DNA from: Buttiauxella agrestis ATCC 33320
GTDB taxonomy: Bacteria; Pseudomonadota; Gammaproteobacteria; Enterobacterales; Enterobacteriaceae
Direction of reading: 5' to 3'
DNA: 64,000 bases
Assembly (NCBI GenBank): GCA_024169445.1
Contig: JALKFA010000001.1
Location: 3,348,001 to 3,412,000 of the forward strand
Shown: positions 54,572-61,711 of the stretch, piece by piece
Position numbering within the stretch: position 1 is the first letter of the stretch
How the letters are laid out: each line of letters begins with the position of its first letter
The notes under the pieces: model-generated
Databases searched by the model: none
The model's input: only the letters and a program-made list of their open reading frames with translations
What the model was told of the DNA's origin: nothing
Program-made: the position numbers and the translations under genes

Positions 54572-54763
54572 AACCCTCATCCTAACCTTCTCCCTGAGGG
54601 AGAAGGGACTGTCTGGAGTTCTCGCTGTCCTGAGGGAGAAGGGACAGTCTGGAGTTCTCGCTGTCCTGGGGCGAGAAGGGACAGTCTGGAGTTCTCGCTG
54701 TCCTGGGGGAGAAGGGACAGTCTGGTGTTCTCCCTCTCCTGAGGGAGAGGGTCGGGGTGAGGG
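54572..54763. repeat. Expanded REP-like element with four 36-bp tandem repeats
   Basis: Four tandem units of 36, 37, 36 and 36 bp at 54601-54636, 54637-54673, 54674-54709 and 54710-54745. Each begins AGAAGGGAC(A/T)GTCTGG and ends in CCTG(A/G)GG(G). They lie between AACCCTCATCCTAACC on the left and GGGTCGGGGTGAGGG on the right, which pair with each other. This looks like a simple REP-type hairpin (compare 37744-37825) whose inner part was duplicated. It lies just after hrpA and could act as its transcript end. Confidence 0.88.
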
Positions 54764-54851
54764 CATCCCTACAGCCAATAATGCAATAATCCCCTTCCGG
54801 AACCATACTCCATGAGCGGTCAAATTCTGACCGCTCCACTGGGGTCCTCTC

Positions 54852-55616
54852 ATGAAACGATTAGCCGATAAAGTTGCCATTGTTACCGGAGCCAGTTCTG
54901 GCATCGGATATGTCACCGCGAAACTGTTCGCCGCTGAAGGCGCAAAAGTGGTCGTCGGTGCCAGGCGTGAAGCCGAACTTGCTCAACTGGTTGATGAAAT
55001 TAAAGCTGCCGGGGGCGAGGCCGTCGCCGTAACGGGTGATGTGCGCGAAGAAGCCTACGCCAAAGCTCTGGTGGAAAAAGCGGTGCAAACATGGGGCCGC
55101 CTGGATATCGCCTTCAACAATGCGGGGACGTTAGGTGAAAATGGCCCGAGTACTGAAGTCTCAGCGGAAGGGTTTGCCAATGTGGTTGCCATCAATCTGA
55201 CCGGATCTTTCCTCGGAGCTAAACATCAAATTGCCGAAATGCTCAAACACGGCGGCGGCTCGGTGATCTTTACGTCTACGTTCGTCGGCTATTCCTTCGC
55301 ATTCCCACAAGTCGCCTCGTACGCCGCCAGCAAAGCCGGGTTAATTGGGCTGACGCAGGCGTTAGCATCGGAATTTGGCCCGCAGAATATTCGCGTCAAT
55401 TCTGTTTTGCCGGGCGCAGTGGACACCGATATGTATCGCGATATGAATGATACGGCGGAATCGCAGGCATTTATTACCGGGTTGCATGCACTCAAACGGG
55501 TAGGGAAACCTGAAGAAATAGCGCGAGCGGTATTATGGCTGGCGTCTGATGAATCGTCGTTTGTCACGGGCACCGCGTCTTTAGTAGACGGAGGGGCATC
55601 AATTAACGGAGTTTAA
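54852..55616 (+). CDS. Short-chain dehydrogenase/reductase (SDR family)
   Basis: A 254-residue classical SDR: cofactor motif 'VTGASSGIGYVTAKLF', 'NNAGTLGENGP', catalytic 'SYAASKAGLIGLTQ' (Tyr-x-x-x-Lys) with Ser in 'VIFTSTFVG', and the end 'VDGGASINGV'. 'GARREAELAQL' has an Arg after the second strand, which favours NADP. The substrate cannot be told. It stands alone between the hrpA repeat and a strong terminator. No functional link to the microcompartment downstream is evident. Confidence 0.9.
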   Translation: MKRLADKVAIVTGASSGIGYVTAKLFAAEGAKVVVGARREAELAQLVDEIKAAGGEAVAVTGDVREEAYAKALVEKAVQTWGRLDIAFNNAGTLGENGPSTEVSAEGFANVVAINLTGSFLGAKHQIAEMLKHGGGSVIFTSTFVGYSFAFPQVASYAASKAGLIGLTQALASEFGPQNIRVNSVLPGAVDTDMYRDMNDTAESQAFITGLHALKRVGKPEEIARAVLWLASDESSFVTGTASLVDGGASINGV

Positions 55617-55624
55617 GTTTAGTG

Positions 55625-55672
55625 ATACCCCCGAACCACAACATTGTGTCTGTCGTTCGGGGGTATTTTTTT
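55625..55672 (+). terminator. Rho-independent terminator after the SDR gene
   Basis: ATACCCCCGAAC (55625-55636) pairs perfectly with GTTCGGGGGTAT (55655-55666), followed by T to 55672. It insulates the microcompartment locus from upstream transcription. Confidence 0.93.
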
Positions 55673-55797
55673 GCTGCCTTTAAAAACAACCGGGCAAAAT
55701 AATCCTTATCCTGCACAAGCATTGGTAGCCTGTTTTAAATTCCCTCATGCTAGCTTAAAACCCTCTTTTTCGGTTGGTGTTTATAGGTATTTAAGCG

Positions 55798-56922
55798 ATG
55801 GCGAATTATTTTTTCTCCTGCCCAAAAATTTATTTTGGTGAAAAGGCGATAAGCTCATTAAGTGCGTTAAATAATAAACGCGTCGCCATCGTTACCGATG
55901 AGTTTATGGTGTCATCCGGTAAGACTCGTTATCTGATTGATGTGATGCCACATGCGGCAATATCCATATTCAGTGAAGTAAAACCTGATCCTAATATCGA
56001 CATTTTAAAAGCAGGTGCGGAAAAATTTAAAGCATTCAAACCGGATGCCATTATTGCATTGGGCGGTGGTTCGGCACTGGATGCGGCGAAAGGCATTAAA
56101 GTCACACTTGAAGAACACTATCGCTCACAGGCAATCGAACTGATTGCGATTCCTACCACCAGTGGTTCGGGTTCTGAAGTCACCTCTTACGCGATTATTT
56201 CTGACCCGAAAAATGGCCGTAAATATCCCTTAGTGGCGCAAGAATTGGTTCCCGACATGGCCATTCTTGACCCTAATCTGGTGCTAAGCGTACCGCGACA
56301 TATTACCGTTGACACAGGAATGGATGTGCTGACGCATGCGATTGAAGCACTCGTCTCAACGGGTGCTAACGATTTCAGTGACGCACTGGCGGAAAAGGCG
56401 ATTGCGCTGGTCTGGCAATATTTACCGCAAGTTTGTAACGATGAGAGCAACCTACAGTTCCGATCGCATATCCATAACGCTTCCTGCATGGCTGGCATGG
56501 CATTTAATTCTTCCGGTCTGGGCTTGGTTCACGGTATGGCGCACGCCATTGGCGGCATGCTGCATATTCCCCACGGCAAAATTAACGCCATGTTGTTACC
56601 CCTGATCATTGAATTTAATGCCGCTGCTGCGGCACCGCTTACGTTCGAACGCTATATCAAATGTGCTCGAATTATGGGCATCGAGCATGAAAACTCACAG
56701 ATTGCTATTTCCCATCTGGTCAAAAAAATCCGCCTTATTAATCGCCAGTTCGGTATTCCGGCCACATTAAAAGAATTGGGGACCGATAAGCCGTTATTTG
56801 AATTGTTACGCCAGCCATTAATTGATGCGGCACTGACCGATGGTTGCACCATAACCAATCCACGCCAGCCCAATGTTCAGGATATTGACCGCTTACTTTC
56901 ACTTATTTATCAGGCCGCTTAG
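55798..56922 (+). CDS. Iron-containing alcohol dehydrogenase, PduQ-like (microcompartment)
   Basis: A 374-residue group-III alcohol dehydrogenase. NAD-binding 'ALGGGSALDAAKGIKV' and 'AIPTTSGSGSEVTSYAII' are near residues 80-130. Metal ligands are in 'VDTGMDVLTHAIEAL' (Asp, His), 'GLVHGMAHAIGGMLHIPHGK' (His, His). Size and order fit PduQ-type 1-propanol dehydrogenases, which reduce the toxic aldehyde inside the shell and regenerate NAD. It opens the microcompartment operon, 126 bp after the SDR terminator, and ends two bases before the pduL-like gene. The ribosome site is weak (AGG), so translation may be modest. Confidence 0.88.
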   Translation: MANYFFSCPKIYFGEKAISSLSALNNKRVAIVTDEFMVSSGKTRYLIDVMPHAAISIFSEVKPDPNIDILKAGAEKFKAFKPDAIIALGGGSALDAAKGIKVTLEEHYRSQAIELIAIPTTSGSGSEVTSYAIISDPKNGRKYPLVAQELVPDMAILDPNLVLSVPRHITVDTGMDVLTHAIEALVSTGANDFSDALAEKAIALVWQYLPQVCNDESNLQFRSHIHNASCMAGMAFNSSGLGLVHGMAHAIGGMLHIPHGKINAMLLPLIIEFNAAAAAPLTFERYIKCARIMGIEHENSQIAISHLVKKIRLINRQFGIPATLKELGTDKPLFELLRQPLIDAALTDGCTITNPRQPNVQDIDRLLSLIYQAA

Positions 56923-56924
56923 CT

Positions 56925-57581
56925 ATGAATGATATTCAGCACCAAGCCGAATGGATTACCCGGCAAATTATGCAGGAATTAGCTGCCGGTAAAAATCATG
57001 CGCCGTTGATGATTCCGGTCGGGGTATCTAACCGCCATATTCACCTGTGCCGCGAAGATATGGACGTGCTGTTCGGTTACGGTTCCACCTTGACGCGCAT
57101 GAAAGCGGTTAAGCAACCGGGGCAATTTGCCGCTGAAGAGACAGTGACATTGCGCACTCAAAAAGGCGATATCCCCAACGTCAGAGTTTTGGGGCCGTTA
57201 CGCAACTCAACGCAAATAGAGATCTCGGTAGCAGACAGTTTCGTGCTGGGCGTGAAAGCGCCGGTGCGCATGTCCGGCGATCTCCATGATTCGCCAGGCA
57301 TCGAAATCATCGGCCCGAAAGGGCACGTCGCGAAACCGCACGGCACGATTGTCGCCTGGCGTCATATTCATATTTCCCCGCAGGAAGCGCAACGGCATGG
57401 CCTGCGCGATGGCATGGAAATCGATATTCAGGCCGACGGTTTGCGAGCCGGTGTTTTGGGGCATGTGGTAGTGCGCGTCAGTGCTGATGCGGTGTTGGAA
57501 CTGCACATCGATGTCGAAGAAGCCAATGGCTTCGGGCTGCGTAACGGTGACCTGGTTTATCGAATCAACCAAACCGTTTGA
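56925..57581 (+). CDS. pduL: PduL-type phosphotransacylase (microcompartment)
   Basis: A 218-residue PduL-family enzyme, which exchanges CoA for phosphate on propionyl- or acetyl-CoA. Zinc ligands are visible as His38 and His40 in 'GVSNRHIHLCRED' and His147 and His149 in 'AWRHIHISPQEAQRHGL'. 'GPLRNSTQIEIS' and 'VKAPVRMSGDL' are typical blocks. The first 20 residues form an amphipathic helix ('QAEWITRQIMQELAA') like the encapsulation peptides that target enzymes to shells. It lies between the alcohol dehydrogenase (2 bp) and the flavoprotein gene (13 bp). It links acyl-CoA from the aldehyde dehydrogenase to the kinase encoded downstream. Confidence 0.93.
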   Translation: MNDIQHQAEWITRQIMQELAAGKNHAPLMIPVGVSNRHIHLCREDMDVLFGYGSTLTRMKAVKQPGQFAAEETVTLRTQKGDIPNVRVLGPLRNSTQIEISVADSFVLGVKAPVRMSGDLHDSPGIEIIGPKGHVAKPHGTIVAWRHIHISPQEAQRHGLRDGMEIDIQADGLRAGVLGHVVVRVSADAVLELHIDVEEANGFGLRNGDLVYRINQTV

Positions 57582-57594
57582 TGTGAGGGGCGCT

Positions 57595-58299
57595 ATGGAA
57601 CACCTGGCTTTATCCCAACGGTTGGACACTCTGATTGCTGCGTTGCTGGAACAAAAACGCCGCGAGTTAAACGCCGGACGCAAAAAAGTTCGCGTGGTGG
57701 TAACGGGGGACAATTTCAGTAGCTTGCCTGCGGCATTGCTCAGCCTTGCGGCGCTGGATCGCGCGGGATATCAACTGCTGGTGACATTCTCCCATAGCGC
57801 CAGCGTATCCGGACTGAAAGCCGCTTTCATCAGCGAGGTCGACTCGACTTGTGTTGGGGCATTGTATGGCGAACAAGAACCCGCCGCTGGTGACGATGAT
57901 TACAGCAGCCTGTTTTTACCAGCACTTTCTACCAATAGCCTGAGCAAAATTGCGCTGGGAATCAGAGACAACATCGCCAGTTCATGGGTGTTTCATGCAC
58001 TCAATCGGCGCATAAAAGTGATCGCCACCTTAAATCATGAATGCCTGAATCACGAGGCCACGGGGCTTCCGCTTTCGCTGCTTTCACGCCTGGCAGAGTA
58101 CGTCACCACGCTTGAGCAATATGGCATTGTCATTGCGGGCAAAAAAATACCGACGGCAGGCCAAACGCTACTCACGTTGAGCGACATCCGCACATTTTCA
58201 GGGGATGCAGGTTTGCGTGTTGCACGCCACACCCTGATTACACCTGCCGCGCGGGATGAAATTCGCCGTCAGAACATCACGATTATTCAGGAGCCATAG
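57595..58299 (+). CDS. Microcompartment-associated flavoprotein-like protein of unknown function
   Basis: A 234-residue protein with a Rossmann-like N-terminal half: 'VRVVVTGDNFSSLPAALLSLAAL' resembles the FMN-binding start of the Dfp/UbiX-type flavoprotein family, followed by 'YQLLVTFSHSAS'. 'LSTNSLSKIALGIRDNIASSWV' matches the conserved 'N-x-x-[SA]K-x-A-x-G-x-x-D' block of that family. A metal- or flavin-linked role is possible. Genes of this kind are seen in glycyl-radical microcompartment loci without a proven function. GAGGGG lies four bases before the ATG at 57595. Family assignment is moderate; role is unknown. Confidence 0.7.
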   Translation: MEHLALSQRLDTLIAALLEQKRRELNAGRKKVRVVVTGDNFSSLPAALLSLAALDRAGYQLLVTFSHSASVSGLKAAFISEVDSTCVGALYGEQEPAAGDDDYSSLFLPALSTNSLSKIALGIRDNIASSWVFHALNRRIKVIATLNHECLNHEATGLPLSLLSRLAEYVTTLEQYGIVIAGKKIPTAGQTLLTLSDIRTFSGDAGLRVARHTLITPAARDEIRRQNITIIQEP

Positions 58300-58307
58300 G
58301 AGGAAAT

Positions 58308-58577
58308 ATGTACCTGGCAAAAGTTACGTGTGCGCTAGTTTCCACCACCAAACATGCCTCATTAAACGGCTGCAAATTACTGGTCGTTGCTCGGCTCGAT
58401 GAACACTACCAGCCGACGGGCAGCGCCCAGGTGGCGGTGGATTGCGTAGGGGCGGGGAACGGTGAAATCGTCATTATTACTACCGGCAGCTCTGCGCGAA
58501 TGAGCAATAGCAAAGACCATTCGGTGATTGATGCGGCGGTGGTTGGCATCGTCGATGCGCTGGAATCTAACGTTTAA
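58308..58577 (+). CDS. EutN/CcmL-type pentameric shell vertex protein (BMC-P)
   Basis: An 89-residue protein with the EutN/CcmL fold: 'YLAKVTCALVSTTKHASLNGCKLLVVARLD', 'VAVDCVGAGNGEIVIITTGSSAR' and 'IDAAVVGIVDALE' are diagnostic. It forms pentamers that close the vertices of the icosahedral shell. AGGAGGA-type ribosome site before ATG. Presence of this protein with hexamer and trimer shell proteins shows the locus can encode a closed compartment. Confidence 0.95.
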   Translation: MYLAKVTCALVSTTKHASLNGCKLLVVARLDEHYQPTGSAQVAVDCVGAGNGEIVIITTGSSARMSNSKDHSVIDAAVVGIVDALESNV

Positions 58578-58589
58578 CGAGGTGCAGAT

Positions 58590-59099
58590 ATGTCACAGCC
58601 ATCAGACATAGCGTCATCAACCATGGATGGTTGGATTGCTTCAGCAATTACGCGCCAGTTACCTGAACGGCGGCTCTCTCTGAGCCTGGAAGATGCCGCA
58701 GCACTTGGGCGTTATGCCTGTCTTGAAGCGCAAGTTTTCGACCTGCCAATCGTCTTCAGCCTGGTAGATGCCAGCGGTCAGCAACGCTACTTTTTCAGCC
58801 AGGATAACGCGCTGTTGGTAAGCCAGCGCCTTGCTTTTCAGAAAGCCTGGACGGCCATCGCACTCAAAATGGCGACTCACGAATTAGCGCCTCTGGTGCA
58901 GCCCGGTGCCAGCCTGTATGGCCTCCAGCACGAAAAAGACATCTGCTGTTTTGGTGGCGGTGTGCCGTGCTGGGCAAATGGCGCGTTAGTGGGTGCTATC
59001 GGCATTAGCGGCGGCAGTGTTGAACAAGATATGGCTATTGCCAGCAACACGTTGCGCCGTTTTAGCCGCGAACATTTCGTATTAACGAGCAGCAAATAA
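58590..59099 (+). CDS. PduO C-terminal/GlcG/HbpS-like protein (microcompartment)
   Basis: A 169-residue protein of the GlcG/HbpS/PduO-C family: 'LSLEDAAALGRYACLEAQVFDLPIVFSLVDASG' and 'ALVGAIGISGGSVEQDMAIA' are typical. In Salmonella this domain is fused to the adenosyltransferase part of PduO and binds haem. Here it stands alone, which fits a B12-independent system. A Cys-rich stretch 'KDICCFGGGVPCW' in the centre could bind metal or flavin. A palindromic repeat separates it from the kinase gene. Function unknown. Confidence 0.8.
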   Translation: MSQPSDIASSTMDGWIASAITRQLPERRLSLSLEDAAALGRYACLEAQVFDLPIVFSLVDASGQQRYFFSQDNALLVSQRLAFQKAWTAIALKMATHELAPLVQPGASLYGLQHEKDICCFGGGVPCWANGALVGAIGISGGSVEQDMAIASNTLRRFSREHFVLTSSK

Positions 59100-59107
59100 A
59101 ACATGTT

Positions 59108-59168
59108 GTCGGATGACGCTTCGCTTATCCGACCTACGGTAGGGGGGATAAGCGAAGCGTCATCCACC
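59108..59168. repeat. BIME-like pair of repeats inside the microcompartment operon
   Basis: GTCGGATGACGCTTCGCTTATCC-type copy at 59108-59137 and inverted GTAGGGGGGATAAGCG-type copy at 59139-59168, one base apart. They can form one long hairpin in the mRNA between the PduO-like and kinase genes and may stabilise or attenuate the transcript there. Confidence 0.85.
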
Positions 59169-59189
59169 ATTTTCTTTGGGATTACCACT

Positions 59190-60386
59190 ATGTCCAACGC
59201 TTCACTGGTTTTAGTTATTAATTGCGGGTCGTCCTCGCTGAAATTTTCGCTGATCCCTTTTAACGATGATGCTCCCGTGCTTTCCGGGCTTGCTGAAAAG
59301 CTCGGGCTTGAAGAAGCCTGCATCACGTTTAAAGACCAGAAGGGCAATAAATCAAGCCACGCACTGCCGGAGGCCAGCCATCCCGGTGCGTTGCAAGCTT
59401 TGTTTGCTGAACTGAATCAGCGCCAATTGTTGCCAGCAGTGAAGGCGATAGGGCATCGGGTCGCCCACGGCGGCAACGAATTTAAGCAGTCCGTCGCGAT
59501 CAATAGCGAAGTCATTGAAAAGATCCGCACACTGTCCGCGTTAGCGCCGTTACATAATCCGGCCAATCTGATTGGCATTGAAGCGACGATGGCCTTGCTG
59601 CCAGCGGTGACACAAGTTGCGGTATTCGATACCGCTTTTCACCAGACGTTAGCGCCGGAAGCCTACACCTACGCCATTCCGCTGGAATATCAGGAGCGTT
59701 ATCAAGTGCGGCGCTACGGTTTCCATGGCACATCACATCGTTACATTGCCGCCGAAGCTATCAATGCATTTGGTCTTGATCCTGCCAATCACGGCATTCT
59801 GATTGCTCATTTGGGTAACGGTTCGTCAGTTTGCGCAGTGAAAAATGGCAAAAGCGTGGACACCTCAATGGGGATGACGCCGCTGGAAGGGTTGGTGATG
59901 GGCACGCGTTGTGGCGATCTGGATTTTGGCGCCGCGGTGTATATCGCCTCCTGTACCGGGCAATCCATTGAATCGCTATACAAAATGGTGAATAACGAGT
60001 CCGGGCTGTATGGGGTGTCCGGGCTTTCCAGTGACTGCCGTACTTTGCAGGAAGCTCGACGTGAGGGCCACGCTCGCGCCACGCTGGCGATTGATGTGAT
60101 GGTGCACCGCCTGGCTCGTCATTTAGGCGCGCATCTCACTTCGCTTCACCGTTTTGATGCATTAATTTTCACTGGTGGCATTGGGGAAAACTCGGCGTTA
60201 GTCAGGGAATTGACGGTTAAACGACTCGGCGTGCTCGGTTTACAGCTCGATGAAAAGAAAAACCAACAAATGTGTGGTGGCTTGAGTGGGGTTATTTCAA
60301 CAGCCAATAGCGCGTGGGTGGCGGTATTACCCACGAATGAAGAAAAAATGATCGCGATGGATGCAGTCGCTATTTCTTCATTGTGA
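59190..60386 (+). CDS. Acetate/propionate kinase (AckA/PduW family), microcompartment-linked
   Basis: A 398-residue acetokinase: 'LVINCGSSSLKFSLI', 'IGHRVAHGGNEF', 'HNPANLIGIEA', 'VFDTAFHQTL', 'RYGFHGTSHRYI', 'AHLGNGSSVCAVKNGKSVDTSMGMTPLEGLVMGTR' and 'FTGGIGENS' are all intact, with the ATP and acyl-phosphate sites. It makes ATP from propionyl- or acetyl-phosphate produced by PduL. The start at 59190 follows GGGA at nine bases; an earlier in-frame opening begins inside the repeat and is rejected. Its place inside the operon points to a PduW-like role rather than housekeeping AckA. Confidence 0.93.
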   Translation: MSNASLVLVINCGSSSLKFSLIPFNDDAPVLSGLAEKLGLEEACITFKDQKGNKSSHALPEASHPGALQALFAELNQRQLLPAVKAIGHRVAHGGNEFKQSVAINSEVIEKIRTLSALAPLHNPANLIGIEATMALLPAVTQVAVFDTAFHQTLAPEAYTYAIPLEYQERYQVRRYGFHGTSHRYIAAEAINAFGLDPANHGILIAHLGNGSSVCAVKNGKSVDTSMGMTPLEGLVMGTRCGDLDFGAAVYIASCTGQSIESLYKMVNNESGLYGVSGLSSDCRTLQEARREGHARATLAIDVMVHRLARHLGAHLTSLHRFDALIFTGGIGENSALVRELTVKRLGVLGLQLDEKKNQQMCGGLSGVISTANSAWVAVLPTNEEKMIAMDAVAISSL

Positions 60387-60478
60387 TAACAAAACAGGAT
60401 TTTATTGTCTGGAAGCGTTCCTGAAAACAAAATAATCAAGCTGACGGGCAAAACATTTTGTCCTGACATCTCTAGTAT

Positions 60479-60500
60479 CGTAATACGAAAATATATTACG
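60479..60500. promoter_or_regulatory. Candidate internal operator/promoter region before the shell genes
   Basis: The gap from the kinase stop to the PduA-like gene (60387-60570) is the largest in the locus. It contains the inverted repeat CGTAATA (60479-60485) and TATTACG (60494-60500) with an eight-base spacer, in AT-rich DNA. A separate promoter for the shell-enzyme half of the locus is likely. The regulator is unknown. Confidence 0.45.
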
Positions 60501-60570
60501 CGTAGAAGAAAAACCTTATTGTTTATTCCTCTGCGTATATTCAATTACCAATGAAATACATGAGGTCATT

Positions 60571-60852
60571 ATGCAACAAGAAGCGCTAGGTATGGTTGAA
60601 ACAAAAGGTTTGGTTTCTGCAATTGAAGCGGCAGACACCATGGTTAAATCGGCGAACGTCACTTTAGTCGGTTACGAAAAAATTGGTTCTGGCTTGGTGA
60701 CAGTGATTGTGCGTGGTGACGTGGGTGCAGTGAAAGCCGCGACTGACGCGGGTTCTGCCGCAGCCATTAAAGTGGGTGAGCTGGTTTCTGTCCACGTTAT
60801 TCCTCGTCCTCATATGGAAGTAGAAAAAATTCTACCTAAAGCCGTCGGTTAA
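60571..60852 (+). CDS. PduA/PduJ-type hexameric shell protein (BMC-H)
   Basis: A 93-residue BMC-domain protein almost collinear with PduA: '[58 protein letters not shown]' region with the pore loop 'KIGSG'. It forms the hexameric facet tiles, and the pore admits small polar substrates. AGGTC-type ribosome site before ATG. It is followed after 21 bp by the PduB-like gene, the same pduA-pduB order as in Salmonella. Confidence 0.97.
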   Translation: MQQEALGMVETKGLVSAIEAADTMVKSANVTLVGYEKIGSGLVTVIVRGDVGAVKAATDAGSAAAIKVGELVSVHVIPRPHMEVEKILPKAVG

Positions 60853-60873
60853 TAATGCCAGAGGATACTGACC

Positions 60874-61659
60874 ATGAGAGATAATCTTGTTGAGCAGATT
60901 ATATCTGAAGTAATGAATAAACAGACTGATGTCAGTGCAACGGGTAAACATACCGCCAGTATTGCCGCATGTGGTTTAACAGAATTTGTTGGCACTGCAA
61001 TGGGGCGCACGATTGGTTTGGTGATTGCCAATGTCGATAATCAATTACATGAAGTGATGAAAATCGACAAGAAATATCGCTCCATCGGTATTCTTGGTGC
61101 GCGTACTGGGGCAGGGCCACATATATTTGCGGCTGATGAAGCCATTAAAGCGACCAACAGCGAAATATTATCCATTGAGCTGGCTCGCGATACAGAAGGC
61201 GGTGGTGGACACGGTTGCCTGATTATTTTCGGTGCAACCGATGTTTCTGACGTGCGTCGTGCCATTGAAGTGGCGCTGGCAGAAATCGACCGCACCATGG
61301 GCGATGTTTACGGTTCTCCTGCAGGTCATCTGGAATTTCAATACACCGCACGCGCCAGCCACGCGTTGAATAAAGCGTTTGGTGCACCGGTGGGCAAATC
61401 CTTCGGCATGACCTGTGCTTGCCCGGCGGCAATCGGCGTATTGATAGCTGACGCCGCAGCAAAATCAGCCATTATCGAGCCGATTGGTTACGCCAGCCCG
61501 GCAAACGGCACCAGCTTTAGCAACGAAGTGATCTTCACCTTTGCCGGTGATTCCGGAGCGGTTCGTCAGGCAGTGATTGCGGCACGAGAAGTCGGGCTAC
61601 AACTGCTTGCCACCCTGGATCCGGCACCGATTCATTCGGCGACCAAACCTTATATTTAG
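60874..61659 (+). CDS. PduB-type tandem-BMC trimeric shell protein (BMC-T)
   Basis: A 261-residue protein with two BMC domains, as in PduB (270). The first contains 'TEFVGTAMGRTIGLVIANVD' and 'GILGARTGAGPHIFAADEAIKATN'. The second contains 'KSFGMTCACPAAIGVLIADAAAKSA' and 'EVIFTFAGDSGAVRQAVIAARE'. The N-terminal extension 'LVEQIISEVMNKQTD' is like that of PduB, which tethers core enzymes to the shell. 'DTEGGGGHGCLIIFGA' lies at the trimer pore. Follows the PduA-like gene by 21 bp. Confidence 0.95.
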   Translation: MRDNLVEQIISEVMNKQTDVSATGKHTASIAACGLTEFVGTAMGRTIGLVIANVDNQLHEVMKIDKKYRSIGILGARTGAGPHIFAADEAIKATNSEILSIELARDTEGGGGHGCLIIFGATDVSDVRRAIEVALAEIDRTMGDVYGSPAGHLEFQYTARASHALNKAFGAPVGKSFGMTCACPAAIGVLIADAAAKSAIIEPIGYASPANGTSFSNEVIFTFAGDSGAVRQAVIAAREVGLQLLATLDPAPIHSATKPYI

Positions 61660-61711
61660 GCCGCGGGCGCAAAATGCTTGTGAAGCGATGTGCAGCAAGG
61701 AAATCAACAGC

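Noticed and set aside
54601-54745. CRISPR array
   Set aside because: The 36-bp units are contiguous without unique spacers, and no cas genes are present, so it is a tandem repeat.
54582-54839. Minus-strand frames giving a repetitive Ser/Asn/Pro-rich peptide
   Set aside because: The repetition arises from the 36-bp DNA repeats between hrpA and the SDR gene; no start signal or conserved product.
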